From an uncultured Pelagibacteraceae bacterium (GTDB lineage Bacteria; Pseudomonadota; Alphaproteobacteria; Pelagibacterales; Pelagibacteraceae), in assembly GCA_902581405.1 (NCBI GenBank), contig CACHOJ010000005.1, positions 1 to 64,000 on the forward strand: 64,000 nt of DNA. The letters run 5' to 3'. The translations under genes were made by a program, and so were the position numbers. Within the stretch, counting starts at the first letter, position 1. The number at the start of each line of letters is the position of its first letter. Below the pieces are notes generated by a model. That model saw only the letters and a program-made list of their open reading frames with translations. It had not been told where the DNA came from and searched no databases. Below are positions 36,300 through 44,806 of the stretch, piece after piece.

Positions 36300-37211
36300 C
36301 TACCTTTTGTATGATCCTTTTGACTCTGATTTTAATTTTTCTCCAATCTTAATACTTAGATCATTAATCATTTTTTCATTTTCACTTTCATCAACATAAA
36401 ATCTCTGTTTGCCATCAACTGAAAAAAGTTCTGCCTTAATATTTACAATATCTTTGACAATTTTTGCATAGACACCAACTGCTGTATCACAATCGCCCTC
36501 AAGAATTTTCAAAACATTTCTCTCTGCATTTGCAATTGTTCTCGACTGATTATCGTTAATTTTTTCTAATATATTTATTATTTCTTGATCATTTTCTCTA
36601 CATTGTATTGCAATAATTCCTTGTCCAGCACATGGTATAAGTTCCTCTGTATTAAATTCCTGAGTAATCTTATTATCTAATCCCAAAGCCTCAATACCAG
36701 CTTTAGAGAGTAAAATTGCATCGTAATCTCCATTCTCTAACTTTTTGATCCTAGTATCCACGTTACCTCTTATTAATTTATAATTTAGATCTGATCTAAT
36801 ACTTTGAAGTTGATATTCTCTTCTATATGAAGAAGTCCCAATAATTGAGTTTGGTTTAAGATCCTGGAACTTGATATTATTATTGCTAATAAATATTTCA
36901 TTAGGTGAATTTCTTTTTAAATAAAAATTTGTAATCAAACCCTCAGTTTCAATTGTTGGCATATCTTTTAAAGCATGAACTGCTATATCTATTTTATGAT
37001 TAATTAGCTCAGTTTCAATTTTTTTTGAAAATAAACCTTTCCCCCCAATATTTGACAACCTATCATTTTGATTTTCATCTCCACTTGTTAGTATTTGTTT
37101 TATTTCAATGTGAGTTGATGAAACTTTTTTAAGAAACTTAGTAACTTTTTCAGTATAAATTAGAGCTAACTTACTTCCGCGAGTTCCAATAATAAATTTA
37201 TCTCTTTTCAT
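36300..37211 (-). CDS. hemC: porphobilinogen deaminase (hydroxymethylbilane synthase)
   Basis: 303 residues. GTRGSKLAL at 9-17, the catalytic Asp region AVHALKDMP (78-85), RRGNVDTR-type arginine strand (LIRGNVDTRIKKL) and the dipyrromethane cofactor Cys241 in LEGDCDTAVG (normally LEGGC). First gene of hemC-hemD-mscS-yggT-folD, divergent from tsaD across 54 bp. Confidence 0.95.
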   Translation of the reverse strand: MKRDKFIIGTRGSKLALIYTEKVTKFLKKVSSTHIEIKQILTSGDENQNDRLSNIGGKGLFSKKIETELINHKIDIAVHALKDMPTIETEGLITNFYLKRNSPNEIFISNNNIKFQDLKPNSIIGTSSYRREYQLQSIRSDLNYKLIRGNVDTRIKKLENGDYDAILLSKAGIEALGLDNKITQEFNTEELIPCAGQGIIAIQCRENDQEIINILEKINDNQSRTIANAERNVLKILEGDCDTAVGVYAKIVKDIVNIKAELFSVDGKQRFYVDESENEKMINDLSIKIGEKLKSESKGSYKR

Positions 37212-37265
37212 AATTCTTATTTTTATTACATTCTTATAGATTAATTGTATTAATTATAAATATTT

Positions 37266-38339
37266 ATGAATGAAAAAAAAATAATCCTTGGAATTGAGAC
37301 AAGTTGCGATGAAACCGCTGTGTCAATCATAGAAGAAGATAAAAATGGTAAGATAAAAATATTATCTAACGTGGTTTCAAGTCAATTTGATATTCATAAA
37401 GAATTCGGAGGTGTAGTTCCTGAGCTTGCAGCACGGTCTCATGTTGAAAAAATCGATTTAATTGCAAAAAAAGCAATTACTGAAAGTGGTGTGAATCTAA
37501 AAGATGTTTCTGCAATTGCAGCAACATCTGGCCCAGGTTTAATTGTTTGTCTAACTATTGGTTTAAATTTTGGTAAAGCTTTATCTGCAAGCTTAAATAT
37601 ACCTTTTATTGGTGTAAACCATCTTGAAGGACATGCTTTAAGTCCAAGACTTAACACAAAGTTAAATTTTCCATATTTATTATTATTAATTTCGGGTGGG
37701 CATACTCAATATCTTAGTGTGAATGGGCTTGGGAAATACAAAAGATTAGGAACAACAATTGATGATGCATTAGGAGAGTCATTTGACAAAACCGCAAAAC
37801 TTTTAGGAATTGAATTTCCAGGAGGACCAAAATTAGAAGGTTTTGCAAAGCAGGGGGATGCGGATAAATTTAAACTTCCTAAACCAATTATAAATAGAGG
37901 AGGATGTAATTTATCGTTTGCAGGTCTTAAAACAGCAATTCTAAAGATATCAAGCTCTATAAGATCTAAGCAGGAGAAATATGATCTTGCGGCATCTTTT
38001 CAAAAAACAATTGAGGAAATTTTAGAAGTTAAAACTCAGATAGCATTTGATGAATTTAAGAAATTTAGCAAAAAAAAAGGGAGAGCTTTTGTGATCGCTG
38101 GAGGTGTTGCGGCCAACATAGGTATAAGAAAAAAATTAATAAAAGTGTGTAAGAAAAATAATTTTAGACCAGTTTTCCCTGAAGCAAAATTATGTGGAGA
38201 TAATGCAGCCATGATTGCACTTGTTGGTCTTGAAAAGTATAAAGTCAAAAAATTTGATAATTTAGATCTACCAGCAAGTCCAAGACTTCCACTTGATAAA
38301 AAAGCAAAATTTTTAAAGGGAGCAGGGGTAAGATTATAA
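37266..38339 (+). CDS. tsaD: tRNA N6-threonylcarbamoyladenosine transferase subunit TsaD
   Basis: 357 residues. GIETSCDETAVSI at 9-21, iron ligands His119 and His123 in NHLEGHALSP, LISGGHTQYL and FVIAGGVAANIGIR. Transfers threonylcarbamoyl to A37 of ANN-decoding tRNAs with TsaB and TsaE. Opens the tsaD - 38-aa ORF - EVE - acs run. Confidence 0.97.
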   Translation: MNEKKIILGIETSCDETAVSIIEEDKNGKIKILSNVVSSQFDIHKEFGGVVPELAARSHVEKIDLIAKKAITESGVNLKDVSAIAATSGPGLIVCLTIGLNFGKALSASLNIPFIGVNHLEGHALSPRLNTKLNFPYLLLLISGGHTQYLSVNGLGKYKRLGTTIDDALGESFDKTAKLLGIEFPGGPKLEGFAKQGDADKFKLPKPIINRGGCNLSFAGLKTAILKISSSIRSKQEKYDLAASFQKTIEEILEVKTQIAFDEFKKFSKKKGRAFVIAGGVAANIGIRKKLIKVCKKNNFRPVFPEAKLCGDNAAMIALVGLEKYKVKKFDNLDLPASPRLPLDKKAKFLKGAGVRL

Positions 38340-38456
38340 ATGTCAAAAAGATACAGTGGAAAATCATTTAAAGATGCGAGTGTAATGAAAAAAGCTAAAC
38401 TATCCTTAAAGGAAAAAAGAAAACTTAAAAAAGAAAAAAGAAAGACAAAAAATTAA
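38340..38456 (+). CDS. 38-residue lysine-rich small protein
   Basis: An ORF fitting exactly between tsaD and the EVE gene: ATG directly follows the tsaD stop, and its TAA is directly followed by the next ATG. The peptide starts MSKRYSGKSFKDASVMKKA and ends in a run of KEKRKLKKEKRKTKN, very basic, predicted helical, so nucleic-acid or ribosome binding is plausible. No homologue recognised. Exact tiling with both neighbours argues that it is translated; lack of a ribosome-binding site is usual here. Confidence 0.6.
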   Translation: MSKRYSGKSFKDASVMKKAKLSLKEKRKLKKEKRKTKN

Positions 38457-38873
38457 ATGCAATATTGGTTAATGAAATCAGAACCAGATGTATGGTCAAT
38501 TGATCAACAAATCAAAGCTGGAGAAAAAGGTGCTGACTGGGATGGTGTTAGAAATTATCAAGCAGCCAATAATTTAAAAAAAATGCAAAAAGGTGATCTT
38601 TGTTTTTTTTATCATTCTAATATAGGAAAGGAAATTGTTGGCGTTGTTGAAGTTATAAAAACTGCATTCATTGATCCAACAGATAAGAAAAAAAGGTTTG
38701 TTGCAGTTAAGGTAAAATTTAAAAAAAAACTTCAAAAACCTGTAACACTTGAAAATATCAAAAAAATTAAGGATTTAAAGAGTTTGTCACTAATTAAACA
38801 AAGTAGACTCTCGGTTATGTCAATTGATACTAAAAGCTGGAAAATAATTTTGAACATGGGTAGAATTAAATAA
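38457..38873 (+). CDS. EVE domain protein (THYN1-like)
   Basis: 138 residues: [15 protein letters not shown] at the N-terminus, [27 protein letters not shown] and IVGVVEVIK, the standard EVE/PUA-like core. EVE domains bind modified bases in DNA or RNA. In alphaproteobacteria this gene often sits near tsaD and acs as here. Confidence 0.92.
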   Translation: MQYWLMKSEPDVWSIDQQIKAGEKGADWDGVRNYQAANNLKKMQKGDLCFFYHSNIGKEIVGVVEVIKTAFIDPTDKKKRFVAVKVKFKKKLQKPVTLENIKKIKDLKSLSLIKQSRLSVMSIDTKSWKIILNMGRIK

Positions 38874-38883
38874 TAAAAATTTC

Positions 38884-40881
38884 ATGCCTAAGAAAAAAAA
38901 AACAAAAAAAAAGGTTAAAAAAAAGATAGCTTCCAAAAAAGCTAAAGAGACTATTTATAAAACGCAAAAAGATTGGATAAGCAAAGCAATTGTAAATAAG
39001 TCACAATATTTAAAAAAATATAATGAGTCGATTAAGAATAATGATGGGTTTTGGAAAAAAGAAGGAAGAAGAATAAATTGGATTAAACCTTATAAAAAAA
39101 TTAAAGATGTAAAGTACAGCAAAGATGATGTTCATATTAAATGGTTTTATGATGGTACATTAAACGCATCAGCAAATTGTATAGATAGACATTTAAAAAA
39201 GAATGCTGATAAAACTGCGATTATCTGGGTTGGTGATGATCCAAAAGTTCAAAAAAAAATTAGCTACAAGGAATTACATAAAGAAGTTTCCAAAGCTGCA
39301 AATGGATTAAAAAATTTAGGAGTTCAAAAAGGAGATAGAGTAACAATTTATCTGACTATGATACCTGAGCTTGCATATACAATGCTAGCATGTGCAAGAA
39401 TAGGTGCAGTTCACTCAATAATATTTGGTGGTTTTTCTCCAGATAGTATCTCTGGTAGAATTAATGACTGTGAGTCCGATTATGTTATAACCGCAGATGA
39501 AGGTGTTAGAGGCGGTAAAACAATTCCACTAAAATCAATTGCAGATGAAGCGTTACAAAGCTGTCCAAATGTTAAAAAATGTATCGTCGTAAAAAGAACT
39601 GGAACAAAAAAAATAGATTGGTTTAGTGATAGAGATGTCTGGTATCATCATATGACCAAGAAAGTCTCCACAAAATGTGAACCTGAGGAAATGAGTGCTG
39701 AAGATCCTCTATTTATTCTTTACACTTCTGGTTCGACTGGAAAACCAAAAGGAGTTCTTCACACAACTGGTGGGTATATGGTTTATGCATCAATGACTCA
39801 TCAATATATTTTCAATTATAAACCAAAAGATATTTATTGGTGCACAGCTGATATTGGATGGGTTACTGGACATAGTTATATAATTTACGGACCACTTGCT
39901 AATGGTGCAACAACAATTATGTTTGAAGGGATACCAACTTATCCTGATACATCAAGATGGTGGCAAATAGTTGATAAGTATAAAGTTAACATTTTTTATA
40001 CTGCACCGACTGCAATTAGAGCTTTAATGAGAGAAGGTGATAAACCTGTTAAAAAAACTTCTAGAAAATCCTTAAAACTTTTAGGTACCGTTGGTGAACC
40101 AATAAATCCTGAAGCATGGGAATGGTATTTTAAAACTGTTGGAGATAGTAAATGCCCAATTGTAGATACCTGGTGGCAAACTGAGACAGGTGGAATTTTA
40201 ATTAGTCCTCAAACTGGAGCGATAGATTTAAAACCTGGATCTGCAACTAAACCATTTTATGGGATTAAACCAGAAATACTTGATAAGGATGGTAAGGTTT
40301 TAAAAGGAGAAGCTCAAGGCAGATTGTGCATCGCACAATCATGGCCTGGACAAATGAGAACTGTGTATGGAGACCACCAAAGGTTTATAGATACATACTT
40401 TTCACAATTTGATGGAAAATATTTTACGGGAGATGGGTGTAGAAGAGATAAAGACGGATATTATTGGATCACTGGACGAGTAGACGATGTAATTATTGTT
40501 TCAGGACATAACCTGGGAACTGCAGAAATCGAAAGTGCATTCGTAGCTCACCCAAAAGTAGCAGAGGCAGCGGTAGTTGGTTATCCACATGACATAAAAG
40601 GAAATGGTCTTTACTGTTACGTTACTTTAAATGCAGGAGAAAAAAGTACTCTTGATTTAGAGAGAGATTTAAAACTTTGGGTTAGAAAACAAATTGGTCC
40701 GATAGCAACACCTGATTTGATACAATTTGCTCCAGGACTTCCTAAAACAAGATCTGGTAAAATCATGAGAAGAATTTTAAGAAAAATAGCTGCTAATGAA
40801 CATGGTCAACTGGGAGATACAACGACCTTGGCAGATCCTTCTGTTGTCGATAGCTTAGTAGATAATAGAAAAAATATTTAA
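38884..40881 (+). CDS. acs: acetyl-CoA synthetase
   Basis: 665 residues. Adenylation motif [14 protein letters not shown] (about 280), [35 protein letters not shown] in parts, and the regulatory/catalytic Lys near the end in [14 protein letters not shown]. Activates acetate with ATP and CoA. The first 22 residues form an unusual lysine-rich tail ([20 protein letters not shown]) before the normal start of the family ([14 protein letters not shown]). Upstream of the symporter genes; convergent with the unknown gene that follows, 4 bp overlap. Confidence 0.96.
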   Translation: MPKKKKTKKKVKKKIASKKAKETIYKTQKDWISKAIVNKSQYLKKYNESIKNNDGFWKKEGRRINWIKPYKKIKDVKYSKDDVHIKWFYDGTLNASANCIDRHLKKNADKTAIIWVGDDPKVQKKISYKELHKEVSKAANGLKNLGVQKGDRVTIYLTMIPELAYTMLACARIGAVHSIIFGGFSPDSISGRINDCESDYVITADEGVRGGKTIPLKSIADEALQSCPNVKKCIVVKRTGTKKIDWFSDRDVWYHHMTKKVSTKCEPEEMSAEDPLFILYTSGSTGKPKGVLHTTGGYMVYASMTHQYIFNYKPKDIYWCTADIGWVTGHSYIIYGPLANGATTIMFEGIPTYPDTSRWWQIVDKYKVNIFYTAPTAIRALMREGDKPVKKTSRKSLKLLGTVGEPINPEAWEWYFKTVGDSKCPIVDTWWQTETGGILISPQTGAIDLKPGSATKPFYGIKPEILDKDGKVLKGEAQGRLCIAQSWPGQMRTVYGDHQRFIDTYFSQFDGKYFTGDGCRRDKDGYYWITGRVDDVIIVSGHNLGTAEIESAFVAHPKVAEAAVVGYPHDIKGNGLYCYVTLNAGEKSTLDLERDLKLWVRKQIGPIATPDLIQFAPGLPKTRSGKIMRRILRKIAANEHGQLGDTTTLADPSVVDSLVDNRKNI

Positions 40882-41504
40882 ATCTTTACACGTTTAGAAA
40901 ACTCTTCTTTAATATTATCCCATTTCAATATCATAGAGTTAAGAACAATTTTCCTATCTAAAGTTTTTAATTCATTTGCAATTGGAGCCCAATTATATAA
41001 TGCTAAAGCACTTTCATTAAAGGGTAAAGATTTATAATAATCATCCCATTTTATTTTTTCTAATCTGTTCTTAAAACTTATTCTTGCTTCATCGACAATT
41101 TCCTTAGGCATTCCATTCTCTAATTCCTTATTAAGAATAGCATTATAAATTTCAGACGACTTACCTGTCTCTTTATAATTATAAAAAACATTTAAGTATG
41201 AAATTGTGTAAAATGATAAGTCTTGAAGTGAAATTGCATAAATATTCCATTTTGCAGTGTTTATTGATTTTAAAAATATTTCATCATCAAAATGCAAAAC
41301 CCATTTAGTACCCATTCTAGTTTTTAAATAATTATAGAGAGTAACTTGTGATACCCATGCTGATTTCTGCTGAATAAATTCTTCCAGATCCTCAATATTT
41401 TTTATTTTTTTCTTCGGCAAAATGCCTTTAAACATTGCTAACAAATAAACTTTAAAGTCTTGAAGTTTTATATCCTTCAGATTGAATCTGTATTTAAGGG
41501 CCAT
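40878..41504 (-). CDS. conserved hypothetical protein
   Basis: 208 residues, soluble, mostly helical. [21 protein letters not shown] and the aligned [23 protein letters not shown] look like a family I have seen as unannotated in alphaproteobacteria, but I cannot name it. Begins at the divergent 120-bp region with the symporter operon and ends against acs. Confidence 0.72.
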   Translation of the reverse strand: MALKYRFNLKDIKLQDFKVYLLAMFKGILPKKKIKNIEDLEEFIQQKSAWVSQVTLYNYLKTRMGTKWVLHFDDEIFLKSINTAKWNIYAISLQDLSFYTISYLNVFYNYKETGKSSEIYNAILNKELENGMPKEIVDEARISFKNRLEKIKWDDYYKSLPFNESALALYNWAPIANELKTLDRKIVLNSMILKWDNIKEEFSKRVKI

Positions 41505-41526
41505 TAATCTAAGTAATATGTTGATG

Positions 41527-41618
41527 TATAATGTAAAAATGCCACAATATCGAGTGTTTTTAGGGGTTTAAATAAGTACGATTATCAGTAAGGTTAATTC
41601 TTTAACCTATAGGGAGAG
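41527..41618 (+). promoter_or_regulatory. promoter and hairpin leader of symporter operon
   Basis: TATAAT at 41527-41532 is a perfect -10, though no good -35 is 17 bp upstream. The leader contains the hairpin AGGTTAA-TTCT-TTAACCT (41591-41608), three bases before a strong ribosome-binding sequence AGGGAGAG (41611-41618). The hairpin next to the ribosome-binding site may control translation, or the dyad may be a protein-binding site. Confidence 0.45.
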
Positions 41619-41624
41619 AAAAAA

Positions 41625-41891
41625 ATGTCAAAACAAGAACAACACTGGGAAAAAACCAGGGGCTTGCTTTTTATTACATTAGCAATCTGGTTTGTTTTCT
41701 CAATTGGCATCTTTCTTTTCGGAGCCGAAATGCAAGAATCTAGCATTAAACCATTTGGATATCCTTTAACGTATTGGTTTACATGCCAAGGATCACTTGC
41801 AATCTTCGTTATTCTAATTTTCTGGTTTGCAGGTCGACAAGAGAAAATAGATGATGAGTTCGGATTTACTGAAAGAGAGGGTGATCAATGA
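41625..41891 (+). CDS. DUF4212 small subunit of sodium/substrate symporter
   Basis: 88 residues, two membrane helices: HWEKTRGLLFITLAIWFVFS and FTCQGSLAIFVILIFWF. DUF4212 proteins always accompany VC_2705-type sodium:solute symporters. Strong AGGGAGAG ribosome-binding site; its TGA overlaps the next ATG by 4 bp. Confidence 0.93.
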   Translation: MSKQEQHWEKTRGLLFITLAIWFVFSIGIFLFGAEMQESSIKPFGYPLTYWFTCQGSLAIFVILIFWFAGRQEKIDDEFGFTEREGDQ

Positions 41892-43702
41892 TAAAAGGTA
41901 AATTTATAGATAATCTACCTAAGATCTATGGAATATATACTGGAGGTTTTCTAGTATTTATCATCCTTATGTCAATAGCTGAGCAAGCTGGCATGTCTAA
42001 AGAACTGATAGGAATATTTTTTGTATCATTCACAGTCTTAATTTATGCTTTAATTGGTTGGTTATCTAGAACACTTCAATCAGATGCTTATTATGTAGCT
42101 GGAAGGCAAGTACCTACTGTATTCAATGGAATGGCAACTGCAGCAGACTGGATGTCTGGTGCTTCATTTGTTGCTATGGCAGGTGGTATTTACTTTAAAG
42201 GTTACGGTTATATGGCACTACTAGTTGGTTGGACTGGTGGATATGTACTAGTTGCTGCTTTATTAGCACCATATCTTAGAAAATTTGGATGTTATACTGT
42301 ACCAGATTTTATAGGTACTCGTTATGGTGGTAACTTAGCGAGGTTCTGCGCTGTACTAGTTTTAACACTTGCATCATTCACATACGTAACTGCTCAAATT
42401 AATGCTACTGGAAGAATTGCTTCTGTTGCTTTGGATATTCCATTTAATATTGCAGTTTATGTTGGTCTAGCTAGTATTTTAATGTGCTCAATGCTTGGTG
42501 GAATGAGAGCTGTTACTTGGACTCAAGTTGCCCAATACATTGTGTTAATTATTGCTTACTTGCTTCCAGTATTCTGGATAAGTAGCAATATTGGAGCAGG
42601 GTTTTTCCCACACTTTATGTTAGCAGATGAAGTAGCAAGAATTGCAGAACTTGAAGGTCAGTTTGGTTTTGTGAAAAATTCAGCTGCTGATATGGCAACC
42701 GTTCCAAAAGGGTTAGCTCAGATAACTAAAGCTCACTCTGAAGTTAATGCAACACCTTGGGCATTTATCTCATTAGCGATATGTATGATGGCTGGAACAG
42801 CATCATTACCACACGTTATGATGAGATACTTTACTACTCCAAGTGTAAGAACAGCAAGAAGATCAGTAGGTTGGTCGTTATTCTTTATATTCCTACTTTA
42901 CTCTTCAGCTCCAATGTTAGCTACTCTATCAAAAATTTCATTGATGGATCCAAATTTAGCTACTGGTATTATTGGAAAGTCTATTGCTGAAGTTCAAGCT
43001 CTTGATTGGTATCAAAACTGGAACCAAGCCAAATTAATGTTCGTAAGTGACTTTAACGGCAACGGAACTTTAGAATTAAATGAGTTCTTCATGAAAGGTG
43101 ATGCTGTAGTGTTAGCAACACCAGAAATTGCTGGATTGCCTTATGTAATATCTGGACTTGTTGCTGCTGGAGGTATGGCTGCTGCCATGTCAACTGCAGA
43201 TGGTTTAGTTTTAGCTATTTCAAATGCATTATCTCATGACATTTACTATAAGATCATTAATCCAAAAGCTGAAACAGCAAAAAGATTAATTGTTGCAAGG
43301 ATACTACTTGTCTTAATTGGTTTTGCAGGAGCAACCATTGCTGCTTTAGAAATCAATGATATTCTTGGATCAGTTATTTGGGCTTTCGACTTTGCGATGT
43401 CTGGGCTATTCTTCCCACTTGTACTTGGTGTATGGTGGAAGAGAGCTAATGCTGCAGGTGCTGTTGCAGGAATGCTGCTAGGACTTGGATCTGGAACTGC
43501 TTATCTAGTTTGGGTCAAATGGTATGCTGGAGCAGGTTTCTTAGGTATTACAACTAACACCTTTGGACTTGTTGGAGCAACAGTAAGTTTAGTTGCAATG
43601 ATTGTTGTAAGCTTAATTACTGAAGCGCCTGACTCTGCTACTCAAAAAATGGTAGATGATGTGCGTGTACCAAGTGGTAAAACAATACTTGGAAAACAAT
43701 AA
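41888..43702 (+). CDS. sodium:solute symporter, VC_2705 subfamily (acetate/organic acid)
   Basis: 604 residues, SSS family with about 13 helices, related to ActP acetate permease: YYVAGRQVPTVFNGMATAADWMSGASFV and SMLGGMRAVTWTQVAQY. A soluble insertion at about 370-410 holds DFNGNGTLELNE (388-399), a complete EF-hand calcium loop with oxygen ligands at 1, 3, 5 and Glu at 12. Substrate likely acetate, lactate or similar, given acs upstream. Codon use is slightly richer than neighbours, as in highly expressed genes. Confidence 0.9.
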   Translation: MIKGKFIDNLPKIYGIYTGGFLVFIILMSIAEQAGMSKELIGIFFVSFTVLIYALIGWLSRTLQSDAYYVAGRQVPTVFNGMATAADWMSGASFVAMAGGIYFKGYGYMALLVGWTGGYVLVAALLAPYLRKFGCYTVPDFIGTRYGGNLARFCAVLVLTLASFTYVTAQINATGRIASVALDIPFNIAVYVGLASILMCSMLGGMRAVTWTQVAQYIVLIIAYLLPVFWISSNIGAGFFPHFMLADEVARIAELEGQFGFVKNSAADMATVPKGLAQITKAHSEVNATPWAFISLAICMMAGTASLPHVMMRYFTTPSVRTARRSVGWSLFFIFLLYSSAPMLATLSKISLMDPNLATGIIGKSIAEVQALDWYQNWNQAKLMFVSDFNGNGTLELNEFFMKGDAVVLATPEIAGLPYVISGLVAAGGMAAAMSTADGLVLAISNALSHDIYYKIINPKAETAKRLIVARILLVLIGFAGATIAALEINDILGSVIWAFDFAMSGLFFPLVLGVWWKRANAAGAVAGMLLGLGSGTAYLVWVKWYAGAGFLGITTNTFGLVGATVSLVAMIVVSLITEAPDSATQKMVDDVRVPSGKTILGKQ

Positions 43703-43719
43703 TTAAAATATATTTATAT

Positions 43720-43740
43720 AGGGGCGAAGTTTTCGCCCCT
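43720..43740 (+). terminator. hairpin after symporter operon
   Basis: AGGGGCGAA-GTT-TTCGCCCCT, a perfect 9-bp stem, is unusually GC-rich for this DNA and starts 18 bp after the symporter stop. It is followed by ATTTAAAAATT rather than a clean T run, and the next ATG comes 12 bp later, so it may terminate partially or protect the upstream message from 3' decay. Confidence 0.65.
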
Positions 43741-43751
43741 ATTTAAAAATT

Positions 43752-44102
43752 ATGTCAGCAAACTTTCATCCTTTAGTTTATATAATTGATTATGTACTTG
43801 GTGTTATTATGTGGACATTAATTGGAAGGGTTGCAATGAATATTTTCCAAAGAGAAGACTCAGAATTTTTCTTCATGAAAGCATTTGTAAAACTGACAAA
43901 TCCACTTATAAAAATCTTTAAGCCAATTACTCCAAACTTTATCATAACACCTTTAGTACCATTGTACGTAGCATGGTTCTTTTATATGGGCCGTTTCTAT
44001 TTAATGCCTTATTTACTTGGTTATTCGGTGATGGGTATGCTTTCATTCCCTTTAGAAAGCCAAATAGCTCAAGAAATATACATGATATTTGGTAAAAAAT
44101 AA
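43752..44102 (+). CDS. small membrane protein, possibly YggT-like
   Basis: 116 residues with about three membrane segments. LIGRVAMNIFQREDSEFFFMKAFVKLTNPLIKIFKPITPNFI (only the LTNPLIKIFKPITP part is diagnostic) recalls the YggT repeat, but the second half differs. Placed between the symporter and rpe. Start directly downstream of the GC-rich hairpin, no ribosome-binding site. Confidence 0.65.
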   Translation: MSANFHPLVYIIDYVLGVIMWTLIGRVAMNIFQREDSEFFFMKAFVKLTNPLIKIFKPITPNFIITPLVPLYVAWFFYMGRFYLMPYLLGYSVMGMLSFPLESQIAQEIYMIFGKK

Positions 44103-44120
44103 TTCAAATAAAATAAAAAA

Positions 44121-44145
44121 TTGATACTAATATTTCTAGTATCAA
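44121..44145 (+). promoter_or_regulatory. perfect hairpin abutting rpe start codon
   Basis: TTGATACTA-ATATTTC-TAGTATCAA is a 9-bp perfect stem whose last base is adjacent to the rpe ATG (44146), so there is no room for a ribosome-binding site. It could control initiation. On the complement it is followed by TTTTTTATTTTA and looks like a terminator, but no minus-strand gene needs one here. Confidence 0.5.
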
Positions 44146-44805
44146 ATGAAAAAAATACAAATTTCTCCATCAATATTATCCGCTGATTTTAGTCAACTGG
44201 GTAGTGAGATAAAAAAACTTGAGGAAGGTGGAGCTGACTTAATTCATGTTGACGTAATGGATGGCCACTTTGTTCCAAATCTAACCATAGGACCTCCAGT
44301 TATAAAAAATTTAAGAAAATATACTAAACTTCCATTTGATGTTCATTTAATGATTTCTCCTGTACACAAATATATTGAGAATTATGCTGAAGCTGGAGCA
44401 GACATAATCACAATTCACCCTGAGGCTACAAAGAATTTAAGAGATTCAATAAATCTTATTAAAAAATTTGGTAAAAAAGTTGGTGTATCCTTGAATCCAA
44501 AAACAGAAATAGAAACTGTAATTACTGAAATTGAAAATATAGACTTAATATTAGTCATGAGTGTAAATCCCGGTTTTGGTGGTCAAAAATTTATGCCCGA
44601 GGTATTAGACAAAATAAAAAAATTGAAAAAAATAAAAGATGAAAATAATTACAAATTCAACATCGAAGTTGATGGAGGAATTAATTTTAGTAATTCAAAA
44701 AAAGTTTTGGAGGCTGGAGCTGATATTTTAGTATCTGGAACCACAGTGTTCAAGGAAAATGGTGGTAATGTCAAAACTAATATTGAAAAACTAAAATCAA
44801 TGTGA
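44146..44805 (+). CDS. rpe: ribulose-phosphate 3-epimerase
   Basis: 219 residues, TIM barrel. SPSILSADFSQLG at 6-18, HVDVMDGHFVPNLTIGP, VHLMIS, MSVNPGFGGQKF and EVDGGI provide the metal and phosphate ligands. Pentose phosphate pathway. Preceded directly by a hairpin; the heparinase gene starts 1 bp after it. Confidence 0.96.
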   Translation: MKKIQISPSILSADFSQLGSEIKKLEEGGADLIHVDVMDGHFVPNLTIGPPVIKNLRKYTKLPFDVHLMISPVHKYIENYAEAGADIITIHPEATKNLRDSINLIKKFGKKVGVSLNPKTEIETVITEIENIDLILVMSVNPGFGGQKFMPEVLDKIKKLKKIKDENNYKFNIEVDGGINFSNSKKVLEAGADILVSGTTVFKENGGNVKTNIEKLKSM

Positions 44806-44806
44806 A

